Shown piece after piece: positions 43,545-53,607 of a stretch of DNA of 64,000 nucleotides. The notes beneath the pieces were generated by a model. That model was not told where the DNA came from. It did no database searches and saw only the letters and a program-made list of their open reading frames with translations. Positions within the stretch are counted from its first letter, which is position 1. Every line of letters starts with the position of its first letter. The position numbers and the translations under genes are program-made. The DNA comes from Cylindrotheca closterium (Eukaryota > Bacillariophyta > Bacillariophyceae > Bacillariales > Bacillariaceae), in NCBI GenBank assembly GCA_933822405.4, contig CAKOGP040000236.1, positions 19,097 to 83,096 of the forward strand, read 5' to 3'.

Positions 43545-44711
43545 ATGAACCGGCTTGCACAGGACGCAGACAAGCCAACAGTGAGCGATGATTCAAGTAG
43601 CACCCAAGGCACAGCAGGCAGCAAAGACAAAGTCACTAAACCTCCGGAGCCATCCTCGAATACAGCAAAGCTGAACTTTCCAGGCAAACTTCACATAATA
43701 TTGAGTACCCCAGAATTCAACGACATAATTTGTTGGCTCCCTCACGGTCGAGCTTGGCGGGTTCAACAACAAGAACGGCTGGAGTCAGAGATTTTACCAA
43801 AGTTCTTTCAGCATCAGAAAGCGGCTTCCTTCTATCGACAGGTTACTGGGTGGGGCTTCAATCGTATCACCAAAGGGAATGATTTCAACGCGTATTATCA
43901 TGAATTGTTTCTGCGTGATGCTACAGAGTTATGTAAAAAGATGAAGCGTCCTACAAGGACCGAGCTTTCCGAACGGAAGCAAGCCATACCAAAGGCACCG
44001 CCGGACTTTTATGTCATGCCTCCTGCCACAGTGGCAACCTCCGATCCGGACCACTCTTCAGAGCAGAATATGACTTCCGATGAGTATCAGGATATGTTGG
44101 TGAGGCGACTGTCAACATATTCCTTATCTGAAAAGGGCATGTTTCTCCAGTTGGAGCTGAACAAGATGGAACAGAAGAAATCTGAGATTGTGAACAAGCT
44201 GAAAGAGTATGGCTTTGGCTCACGATCCTCCACAACCTCGGAACGATCCTCTCCTCCAGTTAGCAGCGATAATAGCTACCAGCAACAGCAAGCTACAACA
44301 TTATCATCGACAACGGCAGCAATGCAATCATCCAATCTGCAGCAGGCATTAGTAAACAGTCAACTGCAGCAGCAATCATCATCATTCAATCCATTTACTT
44401 CTTTGGCCATGGCAACAGCAGCGGCCAGCAACAATTATAACCACAACTCAGCAGCAGCATCCATGTCAACTGCAACTAGTTCGCTAGAACATCAGTTGCG
44501 ATTGGCACTCTTACAACAAATGCAGCAACAACAATCGCAGCAGCAACAATCGCAGCAGCAACAGCAACAAGCTTCCTCTTTCTTTCAGCAATCTCCATTA
44601 TCGCAGTTTGCCTTGCAAAACTATTTGCGTGGTGGAGGAGGGAATGGGCATGGTGGGCTGCAACAACAAGAACAACAAGAAGCGTTGAATCATCTACTGA
44701 ATTGGCAGTAG
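43545..44711 (+). CDS. Heat shock factor (HSF) type transcription factor, Gln-rich
   Basis: One exon of 388 residues from ATG 43545. The HSF DNA-binding domain lies near residues 44-145: KLHIILSTPEFNDIICWLPH, GRAWRVQQQERLESEILPKF, then FYRQVTGWGFNRITKGNDFN, the recognition helix region. A short helical stretch (SEKGMFLQLELNKMEQKKSE) near residues 195-225 may act as a small oligomerisation coiled coil. The C-terminal third is Gln/Ser/Asn-rich with pure Gln runs near 325-345, a likely activation or low-complexity region. Diatoms carry expanded HSF sets. It is not close to the three HSF-type genes at 51-56 kb. Target genes unknown. Confidence 0.9.
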   Translation: MNRLAQDADKPTVSDDSSSTQGTAGSKDKVTKPPEPSSNTAKLNFPGKLHIILSTPEFNDIICWLPHGRAWRVQQQERLESEILPKFFQHQKAASFYRQVTGWGFNRITKGNDFNAYYHELFLRDATELCKKMKRPTRTELSERKQAIPKAPPDFYVMPPATVATSDPDHSSEQNMTSDEYQDMLVRRLSTYSLSEKGMFLQLELNKMEQKKSEIVNKLKEYGFGSRSSTTSERSSPPVSSDNSYQQQQATTLSSTTAAMQSSNLQQALVNSQLQQQSSSFNPFTSLAMATAAASNNYNHNSAAASMSTATSSLEHQLRLALLQQMQQQQSQQQQSQQQQQQASSFFQQSPLSQFALQNYLRGGGGNGHGGLQQQEQQEALNHLLNWQ

Positions 44712-44757
44712 TAGTTTCTTCGAGAGAAAAAATTGTAGGGTGGGGAGTACCTATATA

Positions 44758-44760
<3 letters not shown>

Positions 44761-44796
<36 letters not shown>
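44761..44796. repeat. (AT)n microsatellite
   Basis: A pure AT dinucleotide run of about 36 bases in the 3' region of the HSF gene, preceded by a short TATATAT stretch. Confidence 0.95.
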
Positions 44797-44799
<3 letters not shown>

Positions 44800-45370
44800 G
44801 CTGTTGCATATCATTGATGCTACAAAATCCAAAAGATGATAGAATGATAAAAATAGACACTTGAATGAAAACAAATACAGTAGAACGTGAATTGGCTGCA
44901 CTAGGCCAAATCATCTTCCATCCAACTCATTATGCGAGGATACACAATCTTGTGACTTGTTGACAGGACGGTAGCAATCGCATGCCACAGTATCCAACCA
45001 GACAGATAATCATTGGAAGAATCACCGACTGCAACATCACAGATGCAAGGGGGGACATAGGTTCAGATCCAAATCTAAAGTGTAGGCATGATGAATAACT
45101 ACTGTCTTTGAAAGGTAATAAGCACCTGGTACTAAGGTGGAACTTCAGTTTGTTCTTTTCTCATGCCAAACATTATACATTTTCAGTTACATTATAAAAT
45201 TGGTTACTACTAGTTTTTCGACCTCTTCCTGAAATATTATTTGTCTGAAGCAAAAAGACACTTGCCACAAAAACTTGAGGTTTCATTTCCAAAAGGTTGT
45301 CATGAATGGATGCATCTCCCGAGTCCAAATTACACACAAAAACTCGAGAGTCTTCCAAACATACAACCTC
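44797..45370. other. Intergenic region
   Basis: Spacer between convergent HSF and glutathione peroxidase genes. No gene seen; the right part is probably 3' untranslated sequence of the peroxidase. Confidence 0.35.
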
Positions 45371-45460
45371 TCATTTTTCAAATCCTGCAGTTTGAATCAG
45401 AACCATATAGTATAGTTACAACAGTCCTCACATTCCAACTGCAGGATTGTCATTCATAAA
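45371..45460 (-). promoter_or_regulatory. Candidate SECIS hairpin in the GPx 3' UTR
   Basis: About 90 bases after the stop of the peroxidase, the minus strand can fold into a hairpin: arm AATCCTGCAGTTGGAAT (45448-45432) pairs with ATTCAAACTGCAGGATT (45397-45381). The 5' arm is preceded by ATGAC (ATGA at 45453-45450) and the 3' arm followed by TGAAA, giving the ATGA/GA quartet layout of eukaryotic SECIS elements; AA lies about 15 bases after ATGA. The apical loop is larger than usual, so the call is tentative. Confidence 0.5.
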
Positions 45461-45546
45461 ACAAAATTCAAGATTTTGTAGCGTCGTCCTTTGGCCAGAG
45501 AGGAATCATTCAGAATTGCTCCACTGTAATAATGCCATCAAGAAGT

Positions 45547-46320
45547 CTAATCTTCTTGCACAAATACGTGACTGGTGGTTTCACCATTTCGTTTCGCAAG
45601 CAAGGCCTCGATATCAGCCTTCATGGACATGGGTTCCGTCTTGGATCCAAATCGCTTGATTGGTTTTCCCTCATGATCCACCAAGAATTTTCCAAAGTTC
45701 CACAAAACATTGGTGGTTCCATCCTTGAAGGGAAGCGCTTCCTTTAGATAGGTAAATACAGGCCTGGCATTAGCCCCATTGACATCCGCCTTGGAGAACA
45801 ATACCAAACGGTCCCGAAGTCCACCGAACTTTTCAATGGTGGCCTTGATTTCTGCCTCACCACCAGGTTCCTGTTGTAAGAATTGATTGCAGGGAAAGGC
45901 AAGAACCTTGAAGCCCTTGTCGCCGTATTCATCAATCAATTTGATAAGTTGTGTGTAATTTTGGGGGGTCAAACCTCATCTGATAATTATGTTTGATGAC
46001 GACGACGATGATGATGATGACAATGATTGCAAGAAGAAGTCAGAACAAAATATGGCAGAATGATGCATTAGAGTGTTTGGTATTTTTGCAACGCCCCTTC
46101 ATCTTTGCACAGACGAAATGAAACAAGACGAAACATAAACTTACTTTGAGGCAACATTAACAACGACGCAAACGTCGCCCAAGTAATCTCCCATGCTGAC
46201 TTCTTCGCCGCTCATGAGAGTGTCCTTGATGCTGACGTATTCAGTTCCTGCAGCAAGCTTGGCTTCTTGGCCAAAGCTCATTCTTGTAACTGCGGCTTGT
46301 ACTCTTCCTAACAAACCCAT
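45547..46320 (-). CDS. Selenocysteine glutathione peroxidase, 2 exons
   Basis: Exons on the minus strand: 46320-46145 and 45979-45547, giving 202 residues if the TGA at 45978-45976 is read as selenocysteine (codon 60). The splice is GTAAGT to ATCAG in phase 2 and makes VVNVASK, then TGA, then GLTPQNYTQLIKL. That is exactly where glutathione peroxidases have U or C. The rest is intact: KVLAFPCNQFLQQEPG carries the conserved Gln, and TNVLWNFGKFLVD the conserved Trp and Asn of the active site. The enzyme reduces hydroperoxides with glutathione or thioredoxin. N-terminal residues MGLLGRVQAAVTRMSFG could be a weak mitochondrial signal. A candidate SECIS lies in the 3' region. Automated callers would truncate this gene. 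Confidence 0.88.
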
Positions 46321-47070
46321 GATTTTGATGATGATCTTTGCTTACTAGGTATTAAAATGTAAGATAATGATGAGAATTGATCAAAACGCTGACAATAACT
46401 CCTGCAACTTACAGTACTGTATTGCTTGTTTCGTCGCACTTCCAAGAACAAACGAGAATTACGCGGTTCGGTGTGCGTGGGTGTGACTCAGAATGGGGAG
46501 TTGCTGACGTCTGTGTGCGTGTGTTTGTGTTGGATCCATCCGATCCGATCGTTCCGACCGGTAGAGCAGAATATTGAAAATATGTCAGATCCATCCGAGC
46601 AGAAGCAGGCAGATGCCGTTATACCAGTAGTTGTTCGCGTCTGCCTGGTCCTGGCCCGTACCACCAGGTACCTGGTACCCAGCCCGCCCTCCACGCTCGC
46701 TCCACGAGCGAAATGACAGTGACTCATTCGACCCACCGGCCATCCACATTGGCGAGTCTGGGCTTCTATCTGCATTGGGAATTTGATGCCGGCATGCAGT
46801 TACATAGTACATAGTACAGTCGCGGTCTCCCCCGTGGAAGCTTCCACGACGGAAAGATTACAAGTATCGTACATACTGCAGCACAGTTATCCTCGCATAT
46901 TGCGGCACAGTATACACTCAGCACACAGCGGGAACTGCTGCAGCTATACTGTAACTACACGAAACATATCTTCCTACTCGCTGCCGTTTATAAAACGGCA
47001 TTGAAAGACGTCTTTCACACAAAACAACCACATCAAACATAAAAACAGATAGCAAAAGAAACCTTTGGCA
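46321..47070. other. Intergenic region
   Basis: Divergent upstream region. It holds a GGTACCTGGTACC-type palindrome near 46667-46680 and TGTGTGCGTGTG-rich sequence near 46510-46530. No gene seen. Confidence 0.35.
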
Positions 47071-48120
47071 ATGATGACCACACTTCGATCAGAGAGAATC
47101 ACAAACAACCCAAGAAAGGCCTCATCAAAATCACCAGGAAGGTCAAGAGGGCTGCATTCACGAAATAGTACTGGTAGAGCAGCACAGCGGCATCATGCGG
47201 CAGTGATCTCCTCGCCTGTAGCAGGAACAACAACAGCAAGAGCAAGAAAGTCGTCACCTCTGGTCTTATCATCTCCGTTATTGTCATCATCTTTGGATGT
47301 TGCTTCTGGTGACGATTGGTCGCAATATTCTGGAGATCAACAATCCGAAGTAGAATGTCTTTCGAGACTGAGGGAATACTGCAAGCTCTTTCAGATTCCA
47401 GCATCGGATTCGCTGATATTCAGGTTTGCATGCTTTTATGATTTTGATTACGAAGAAATACGAAAGGCACTCAAGAATAAGGATTACACTAATCCTTACT
47501 TGAGCTTTGACAAAATGGATGATGCCATGGTGAAACAGTTCCAGACGGGAATGCTCATCCCATTACCAAAGATGAGAACCAAGAAACAGAAGAGTCAGGT
47601 GATATATGCCCGACCTGCTAGATATGTAAAATCCCCCGAGGCGTTTGATGACTTGTTGAAACAACTCTGTTTCTTATTGAACGACCTTAGTCGATCTGCG
47701 CAACAATGCCGGCATGGTGTATCCTTACTGATCAATTTGAAAGGATATTCGAGGAAAAATGTAGATGTGGAAAACTCGATACGCCTGGTCCAGTTGATCC
47801 AAAGCCATCTTGTCCCGACCAAGATTGAAATGGTCATTTTTGTAGATACGACCACGATGAGCAGCAAAGTATGGCAGAATTCTATAAGCCCACTACTCTC
47901 ACCGGTAGAAGAAAAGAAGATCCATTTTGCCAAACAAGATGATCTTTTCAGATATCTGATGCCCAGCTATGAGAAATTTTTACCAGACGAAATGGCCGAG
48001 GGTTGGAAGAATACTACCGATCTTATTGACAATTATGTGGATCGAAAAATTAGAATAGAAAAGGAACAACGGGAACAGGAGCAGCAGGCGGAGCAGCAAC
48101 AACCGGAACAGGAACAATAG
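47071..48120 (+). CDS. Sec14/CRAL-TRIO-like protein A
   Basis: One exon; ATG 47071 gives 349 residues. After a basic Ser/Arg-rich leader of about 85 residues comes a helical block (SEVECLSRLREYCKLFQIPA, FRFACFYDFDYEEIRKAL) like the CRAL-TRIO N-terminal helices, then a mixed alpha/beta part (HGVSLLINLKGYS, PTKIEMVIFVDTTTM) and RYLMPSYEKFLPDEMAEGW, where Sec14 proteins have the lipid-gate region. The tail is Gln/Glu-rich (EQEQQAEQQQPEQEQ). Its paralog is at 56112-56879. Lipid transfer or binding is inferred from fold resemblance, which is moderate rather than strong. Confidence 0.72.
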   Translation: MMTTLRSERITNNPRKASSKSPGRSRGLHSRNSTGRAAQRHHAAVISSPVAGTTTARARKSSPLVLSSPLLSSSLDVASGDDWSQYSGDQQSEVECLSRLREYCKLFQIPASDSLIFRFACFYDFDYEEIRKALKNKDYTNPYLSFDKMDDAMVKQFQTGMLIPLPKMRTKKQKSQVIYARPARYVKSPEAFDDLLKQLCFLLNDLSRSAQQCRHGVSLLINLKGYSRKNVDVENSIRLVQLIQSHLVPTKIEMVIFVDTTTMSSKVWQNSISPLLSPVEEKKIHFAKQDDLFRYLMPSYEKFLPDEMAEGWKNTTDLIDNYVDRKIRIEKEQREQEQQAEQQQPEQEQ

Positions 48121-49012
48121 TCGTAGGATGTTTCTTTGGGATTTTCGACGAGGCCAAATGATCGCTTCACCGTTGAGAAACCACAATCCAACGAGTTCAA
48201 ACGGTGGCCTTCGAAACAAAAATAGTGTTGGTCCCATGATTTCCGACACACAACCATGGCCTTCAGCTCAGCTAGCAGGTGGCTGTTCTTTCCTCCTCGA
48301 AAATCAGGATTGATGGTAAAAGAAGCTAGTACTACCACAATATAGTTTTATTTTAAAATATAGTTGCGAAGCAGCAATATTTGGTGATTGAAGAATCAGA
48401 ATACCATTTTAAAATTAAAACATACTACAACAATCATCAATGTATTAAGCTGTTGCATTTCCATACTGGTGAATTCTGATGACTGCGTCTGATGAATTTT
48501 TTAAATTGAATCATACTACAACGATCATCAGTGTATCAAGCTGTTGCATTCCATGGTATACTACTAGAATGGTTGTTTGATGAAAAAATAAAAGTATCTT
48601 GTCGGTGTCTGATCGGACGCCATATGGACGGTCGATGAGAACCGTCGATCGATTTGATGCGAAAGCCATCAAAAATAATAATTCTGACACAGAGAGGGGG
48701 AAACTTGAAACTGCAATATCAAAGTCCATCAACGCACGTTTCGAAAAAGAAAATTCACTCCACTAGGTAACTACGAAAGTACAACCAGTTGGTTCTCGTT
48801 GGAAAGGATGGTTCAAGCGATGAAGCAGCTTATCAGTACTGCAAATGCATCCTTTGACATGTAATTCCATTTTAGATTATCAGTAGTCAACATATTTAGC
48901 ATTTCTCGTCCTTTGAAACGAAGAAGATTCGTCGTCGGAATAGACAGCAGATAGATAGAACAAACAGCAGTAGACGTGATTACTGCTGCATGCAACGCGA
49001 GGCCTAGTTTTT
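48121..49012. other. Intergenic region with a short direct repeat
   Basis: No gene. It includes TTTTATTTTAAAATATAG (48347-48364) and a duplicated string described separately. Confidence 0.4.
48421..48560. repeat. Pair of direct repeats of about 45 bases
   Basis: CATACTACAACAATCATCAA and the next 26 bases at 48421-48466 recur with a few changes at 48512-48556 (shared ATACTACAAC, ATCATCA, GTAT-AAGCTGTTGCATT). Short tandem-type duplication in a non-coding region. Confidence 0.75.
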
Positions 49013-50103
49013 TTAATTGTTCCAAGATGAACCGTACATTTGAGTCTCAGTGTATCCGTGTAGATCTTTCTTCGGTGGGACCTTTCCTTTGTAAGTGAAT
49101 TCGCCACCCTCACGATCACGAAAGTTGACAGGGTCGGCATTGATGTCTGAGATACCAACCATAGCTGGTCCCAAGCCAGTGGAAACTTCCATCAAAACCT
49201 TAGGATCCTTGTAGTGAGTTGTAGCTTGGACGATGGCGCGGGCTCTGGCCTCAGGGTTGTGAGACTTGAAGATTCCAGATCCGACGAATACACCGTCGAC
49301 ACCGAGTTGCATCATGAGAGCGGCATCTGCAGGGGTGGCAACACCACCGGCAGCAAAGTTGACAACTGGAAGCTTTCCGTCCTCAGCAACTTGCTTGACA
49401 AGCTCGTAAGGTGCTCGCATTTCCTTGGCGGCAACGTAGAGCTCGTCCTTGCTCATGGAACTCAGACGACGAATGTCACCTTGGACTTGACGTGCGTGAC
49501 GGACGGCCTCCACAACGTTTCCGGTTCCGGCTTCACCCTTTGTTCGCAACATGGAAGCACCCTCAGCAATACGACGAAGTGCCTCTCCGAGGTTACGGCA
49601 TCCACACACGAATGGGACGTTGTACACAGTTTTGTCCAAATGGTGGACATCATCGGCCATGGTGAGAACCTCAGATTCATCAATGTAATCAACTTCGCAG
49701 GCCTCCAAAATTTGGGCTTCCACAAAGTGTCCGATTCTGGCCTTGGCCATGACTGGAATGGTGACAGCGTTCTTGATTTCCTTGATCAAGGCAGGGTCAG
49801 ACATGCGGGCAACGCCTCCGTCTCTTCTGATATCCGCAGGGATGCGTTCCAAAGCCATGACAGCGACGGCACCGGCAGCCTCAGCGATCTTTGCCTGTTC
49901 GACGTTCATGACGTCCATCTAAAGAAAGAGAGGAAGTGAAGGAATTGAAGCATGAGGCATACCGGGACATTTGATACGACAGAAGATTTGAATCGTAGCA
50001 CAAAACTTACAATAACTCCTCCCTTGAGCATCTGTGCCAGTCCTTGCTTGACCTTCACAGTTCCCACAGTGGCAGAGCCGTTTCCGTTTCCGTTAGTAGT
50101 CAT
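49013..50103 (-). CDS. PDX1: Pyridoxal 5'-phosphate synthase lyase subunit PDX1 (SNZ/PdxS), 2 exons
   Basis: Exons on the minus strand: 50103-50011 and 49918-49013, phase 0, giving 332 residues. It is a textbook PdxS barrel: [13 protein letters not shown] then [53 protein letters not shown] (first substrate lysine), INKDE-like region [48 protein letters not shown], and [11 protein letters not shown] with the phosphate-binding glycine near the end. It makes pyridoxal 5'-phosphate from ribose 5-phosphate, glyceraldehyde 3-phosphate and ammonia supplied by a PDX2 glutaminase, which is not in this window. Cytosolic, as there is no targeting peptide. Length fits eukaryotic PDX1. Confidence 0.95.
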
Positions 50104-51508
50104 TCTGAATGTGATTTATGAGTAATAGGGAGCAATCGGGGACAGTTTTCTATCGCAAAAGAAATGTGTCTACTTGAGGCCTCACCAGTTCAAACCAACC
50201 AACGTGGAAGGACGGATAAAGAAAATCCTTGGTCAGCGACTGCGAATTTCGTGGTCTGTCGGTGTGCCGCCAAAACGGACCTCTACAGGCTGGAGTCGAC
50301 TGAATCAATAAAACCATCGTGCCGACATAATAATTTAAAATCCGCGAAAGTATATATAGGATATAGGTATATATGCTTCGTCGGAAGACAATACAGAGAC
50401 TGTACCATACAATCGATCAACCCTGTTGTAATTACAAATTTTGTTGTCTTAGCCTATATGCTCTTTGACCTAGGGCTATAGGTTAGAGGTATAGGCACTT
50501 TGGCTGTGCGATGTGTGGCCTAGAATTCCGAAACATTCCACCAATAAGACCAAGAAGAATAAGTGGTCACCTTGTCGTCCAATATAAGGGAAGAAATCAA
50601 GAAAAGAGCCTAGACTACTCTCATTTCCTTTGCCACGTTCCCAAACAATCACGCCCAAACTTGATACGTATATGAGCGTTTAGCAATTTCGATCGGAGTC
50701 GAACCGTGTATGGGTACTGCGGTGCTTGTACAGTGGTGCTTGTACAGTGACTGGGAAGAATGAAATGGCTGGTGCTGCTTGTTATTGGCGCTCTCTCATT
50801 GTGAATTGGTTGCAGGTGTTTTTATGAAGTGTTTAAAGGGATATGATCTGCTAAAATTCTCAGATAGGGGCGTTGGGGTTGATAATAACGAAGCGTGAGA
50901 AACGTTGGACGATGAAAATAAGACCGCATGATGGTTTGGTTTGAAAGTCGTATATTTTATAACACCGGTTAGAGGCAAACAAGAAAGTCACACACATCGA
51001 ATGAGTCAATCATGCGTATGATCTGGAATTGCAACGAATCATCATCGCATCGACATACAGTACAAGATCGAGAGATAAAGGCGAGACGAAGAACCGAAGC
51101 AGGACAATCCATTCGACCCTTACAGATAGTATACAAAAAGAAGGTAATCTTGGGCTGCCTGTATACCTATTACCTATAATTCTTCTGTGAACGGATACAG
51201 GGACGGGTGCTACTTGGCTTCATTTGGCTTTCCTCGTTGCTGTTTGGTGTTCTAATAGGCGAGAGGCATCCCAAGACGTCGATCAGACATGCCATCGTAG
51301 TGGTACTATAGATCCAAGACTCTGACTACTACTCCAGCAATGATCGAATATGGCAATTTCCATCATGCAATTATCATACTTCCGCTTGTTGTTCCAGCAC
51401 CCACCAGAATCAAGCAAACAGCCGACTGGCTGCTGCTGCTGCTGTTGGAAGATAATTGCATCATCAGAATCAGGAAATGCAGCAGTGGCAGCATTGGTAA
51501 GCGCAGCG
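50104..51508. other. Intergenic region with a dispersed repeat
   Basis: No intact gene in 1.4 kb. About 50390-50640 resembles the repeat copies at 58740-59470 and 62340-62760 (shared TTGTAATTACAAATT and AACATTCCACCAA-type strings). Two adjacent copies of GGTGCTTGTACAGTG lie near 50722-50750. The part at 51283-51508 is the out-of-frame tail of the neighbouring HSF-type gene. Confidence 0.45.
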
Positions 51509-52297
51509 CTAACACTGGCTCTGTTCTTCCACCAGAGAGTCCAGTTTCTTTTGTGGAAGCGATACAGCGAGACGATCCATTTGAGAGAGTCCACCGGATA
51601 GCCGATTCATTGGCGGAAGCATCGATCCTCCTGTAGACAGCAGAGGAAGGTTCTGATCCTCTTTTGGCAGATCCAGCAAAAGCATCTTGAAGGGGGCAAT
51701 TAGTGGCACACAAGGAGTCTCCATCCAGCGACTCCAGTACTGGTTCTGAATCTCGCGAGAATGGACCAATGGACTAATTAAAGGAACAGCTAAGAGAGAC
51801 TGAGGTGGAGCCGCTGTGGATGTTTTGAACGAGGAGACATCACATGCAATCATTTGTGGGGTTTGTTTCTTCTTGGTGGAGGTATTTTTAGCTTTAGTAA
51901 AGGCCCGAGATACTTTCAGTCGTTGGGTAAGTGCATGCTTCGCTCTCTTTCCACAGATCCGTCTCGATGGGATCAAGGCCTTTCCTTCACGTTGACTCTT
52001 GGTCGGGTTGGTGTGGTTGATCTGACCACATAGGTGGCGCTTGTCCTTCAAGAAGCAGGGGTGGGCGAAGATACCATTGCCAAGATTATCAAAACCGTAG
52101 TAGAGTAGCTGACGCTTGAATGAGTTTATCTGCGTTTGACGTGGGAAGTACTTTTGTAGAAGTATCTCTTCAAAGAGCAGAGGTTCGTGGATTTTGAACG
52201 CGTTACCAGAGTGCGTCCATGAGATTATGGGCGAGAGACGAGCGTTGGATTGCATCTCGGTCAACAGCTCGTTTAGTTTGTAAGGGAATAGAGGCAT
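51509..52297 (-). CDS. HSF-type DNA-binding protein, cluster copy 1
   Basis: One exon of 262 residues from ATG 52297. Residues 1-95 form an HSF-type DNA-binding domain: MPLFPYKLNELLTEMQSNAR, WTHSGNAFKIHEPLLFEEIL, NSFKRQLLYYGFDNLGNGIF (recognition helix, cf. SSFVRQLNMYGF). A basic stretch (IPSRRICGKRAKHALTQRLK) looks like a nuclear signal. The C-terminal half is variable but keeps NQYWSRW, KEDQNLP and GGLSQMDRLAVSL. The frame ends at EEQSQC; one frame over, the sequence goes on as DSDDAIIFQQQQQQPVG, like the tail of copy 3, so the tail was probably lost by a frameshift. HSF-type factors bind GAA repeats; targets unknown. Confidence 0.85.
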   Translation of the reverse strand: MPLFPYKLNELLTEMQSNARLSPIISWTHSGNAFKIHEPLLFEEILLQKYFPRQTQINSFKRQLLYYGFDNLGNGIFAHPCFLKDKRHLCGQINHTNPTKSQREGKALIPSRRICGKRAKHALTQRLKVSRAFTKAKNTSTKKKQTPQMIACDVSSFKTSTAAPPQSLLAVPLISPLVHSREIQNQYWSRWMETPCVPLIAPFKMLLLDLPKEDQNLPLLSTGGSMLPPMNRLSGGLSQMDRLAVSLPQKKLDSLVEEQSQC

Positions 52298-52881
52298 GGC
52301 AGCGTTTTCGTGTTATAGGTGTCAGTGTGTGTGTGCCCTTTTTTTTAAAATGGGACCAGGTATCAATGGCAAACCACTGTCATTGGAAATATACATACCG
52401 CGGACTGCCGAAACTTCGCAAAGCATGGTACTTCTTGTAGGCTAGATGTGCAGAGCAGGGTAGATCAAACAATTTTCACGGGATCACTTCTTCCAATTCA
52501 GGAAATGGGATCAATGTCAGATCCACTTTCACCACCCAACCTGTGGACTAGGAGGAACCTTTCACTTCTGCAACTTCGTAACGGTTTGCTTCGTGGGATC
52601 ACTTTTCCGTGTGATGATGAGTTTTCCAATTCGAAAAAGTGTGAAAGAGGTCATGCTAATAACGTCCAATGTATCATGACGGACAAGCTTCCTTAGTAGT
52701 GCGCTCGTCGATGTAACTACAATAAAGTCGGTCCTTTCAGTCCTACGTGCGACTAGATTTTGGCACTTGTAGAACCATGCCACTATAAATGGTGATGCGC
52801 CAGAAGCAGGCTACATCGAGGATAGTATACAATGATGATATTCTGCAAATGTAATACCTAATCATGGATTACCAATACCAA
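52298..52881. other. Intergenic region between HSF copies 1 and 2
   Basis: Upstream of copy 1 and downstream of copy 2. No gene, RNA or clear repeat recognised. Confidence 0.35.
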
Positions 52882-53607
52882 CTATTCATGAATCCCTTGA
52901 GACAGGGAGATTGGCTGCTCCCGCAGTTGGAAGATTGCATCACCGAAAAAGGCGCGACTATCCATTTGAGAGAGTCCAGACATCCGGTTTATTGGAGCAA
53001 CCATAGGCTCTGTAGGCGCAGGAAGGTTCTGATCCTCGGTTGGAAGATCAAAAGATAGCATCCTTAAGGATGCGATTTTCGGCGAAAAAGAAGTATCCAA
53101 GAAAGTCCAGTACTGATTCGGAATCACTCCAGAATGAATCGCTGTGGGGTGTATCGAGGATTGACGACCACCATCTCCATCGTTCGACCCAGCGGTCAAT
53201 GTACTGATTAAAGGAACAGGTACTTTCAGTCGTTGGGTAAGTGCATGCTTCGCTCGCTTTCCACGAATCCGTCTCGATGGGATCAGGGCCATTCCTTCAC
53301 GTTGACTCTTCGTCGGGTTGGTGTGGTTGATCTGACCACATAGGTGGCGCTTGTCCTTCAAGAAGCAAGGGTGAGCGAAGATACCATTGCCAAGATTATC
53401 AAAACCGTAGTAGAGTAGCTGACGCTTGAATGAGTTTATCTGCGTTTGACGTGGGAAGTACTTTTGTAGAAGTATCTCTTCAAAGAGCAGAGGTTCGTGG
53501 ATCTTGAATGCGTTACCGGATTGCATCCATGAGATAATGGACGAGAGATGATCGTTGGATTGCATCTCAGTCAAGAGCTCGTGTAGTTTATAAGGGAATA
53601 GAGGCAT
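52882..53607 (-). CDS. HSF-type DNA-binding protein, cluster copy 2
   Basis: ATG 53607, chosen because MPLFPYKLHELL is the shared start of all three copies, gives 241 residues; the frame is open to an ATG at 53796. The DNA-binding domain is almost identical to copies 1 and 3 (WMQSGNAFKIHEPLLFEEIL, NSFKRQLLYYGFDNLGNG). The basic run IPSRRIRGKRAKHAL follows. The tail is shorter than in copy 3 and keeps PNQYWTFL, PTEDQNLP and RMSGLSQMDSRAF. At DNA level the domain matches copy 1 nearly base for base, while the rest differs strongly. A nuclear transcription factor by family. Confidence 0.83.
   Translation of the reverse strand: MPLFPYKLHELLTEMQSNDHLSSIISWMQSGNAFKIHEPLLFEEILLQKYFPRQTQINSFKRQLLYYGFDNLGNGIFAHPCFLKDKRHLCGQINHTNPTKSQREGMALIPSRRIRGKRAKHALTQRLKVPVPLISTLTAGSNDGDGGRQSSIHPTAIHSGVIPNQYWTFLDTSFSPKIASLRMLSFDLPTEDQNLPAPTEPMVAPINRMSGLSQMDSRAFFGDAIFQLREQPISLSQGIHE

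Noticed and set aside
49214..49939. Plus-strand open frame of 241 residues
   Set aside because: It is the mirror of PDX1, whose identity is beyond doubt.
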